This document shows positions 63,888 to 64,000 of a DNA stretch of 64,000 nt, piece after piece. A program made the translations under genes and the position numbers. The notes under the pieces were generated by a model. The model had not been told where the DNA came from, ran no database searches, and saw nothing but the letters and a program-made list of their open reading frames with translations. Position 1 is the first letter of the stretch; each line of letters opens with the position of its first letter. The DNA is from Paenibacillus yonginensis (GTDB taxonomy: Bacteria > Bacillota > Bacilli > Paenibacillales > Paenibacillaceae): the NCBI RefSeq assembly GCF_001685395.1, contig NZ_CP014167.1:4472001-4536000 (forward strand), read 5' to 3'.

Positions 63888-63974
63888 AAACGAATCTGTC
63901 AATGAGCTTTGAGGCAAAAAAAGTTTGAAATCGCTTGTGGTTTTGCCTGATTTGTGTGCAATTTCGACGAAAGT

Positions 63975-63990
63975 TGTGATTATGGTCACA
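63975..63990. promoter_or_regulatory. Fnr/Crp-type box 2
   Basis: TTGTGATTATGGTCACAA, perfect TGTGA-N6-TCACA with one extra symmetric pair. Only ten bases from the window end, so the rightward promoter it would serve lies outside. Confidence 0.75.
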
Positions 63991-64000
63991 AATTTTATAA

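Noticed and set aside
63663..63905. An 80-residue plus-strand frame at the right edge
   Set aside because: Starts at a TTG without a good ribosome binding site, overlaps the better-supported small membrane protein on the other strand, and runs through a Fnr box.

Overview
The window looks like about 64 kb of a Paenibacillus-type chromosome (endospore-forming Bacillota, roughly 50-55% GC by eye). This rests on a GerA-type spore germination operon, the acetylated branch of diaminopimelate synthesis, MprF, strong AGGAGG-type ribosome binding sites, CcpA (cre), Fur and Fnr-type operators, and a large modular glucanase. No rRNA, tRNA, CRISPR array, prophage or insertion sequence was seen.

Layout. 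1-5.1 kb: iron-siderophore ABC importer on the minus strand behind a perfect Fur box, with an AraC/binding-protein fusion regulator upstream. 5.4-9.4 kb: secreted GH87 alpha-1,3-glucanase with a cre site. 9.5-19.5 kb: peptidase T, LCP cell-wall protein, potABCD polyamine importer and MprF. 18.9-22.4 kb: a BusR-like (c-di-AMP-type) regulator next to an OpuC-like osmoprotectant importer with a single permease. 22.8-28.1 kb: dapH, dapL and patA (acetyl-DAP pathway), interrupted by flavohaemoglobin and a flavodoxin-fold oxidoreductase. 28.2-28.8 kb: a decayed two-gene cassette. 28.8-33.3 kb: cytoplasmic alpha-amylase, an HNH nuclease, a parS-like palindrome, a cupin and small proteins. 33.4-41.1 kb: arabinan module (AraNPQ-like importer, GH51 arabinofuranosidase, divergent ArsR-type sensor, AraM/EgsA) with two identical cre sites. 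41.5-47.2 kb: thioredoxin, a structured leader followed by a YjlC-like gene and ndh, a Tet(M)-like EF-G paralogue and an IF-3 paralogue. 47.3-54.8 kb: chemoreceptor and a gerA-C-B operon whose A and B subunits carry long Gln-rich tails. 54.9-64 kb: divergent pyruvate kinase, half an MFS transporter, small DUF4023-type gene, catalase, S9 peptidase, adenine deaminase, and a right edge with two perfect Fnr-type boxes.

How it works together. Most of the window is ordinary chromosomal housekeeping and sugar-scavenging genes. Carbon-catabolite control probably links the glucanase and the arabinan module. Iron (Fur), oxygen or nitrosative stress (Fnr/NsrR-like sites at hmp and the right edge) and osmotic stress (BusR-like) each have a local regulatory site or regulator. 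The least ordinary items are the paired Gln-rich tails on the germinant receptor, the refolding leader RNA before yjlC-ndh, the isolated parS-like site, the pyruvate kinase with an altered cation site, and the two translation-factor paralogues side by side.

Start codons were moved from the longest reading frame wherever a ribosome binding site required it. Nothing here was checked against a database; family names come from motif recognition.
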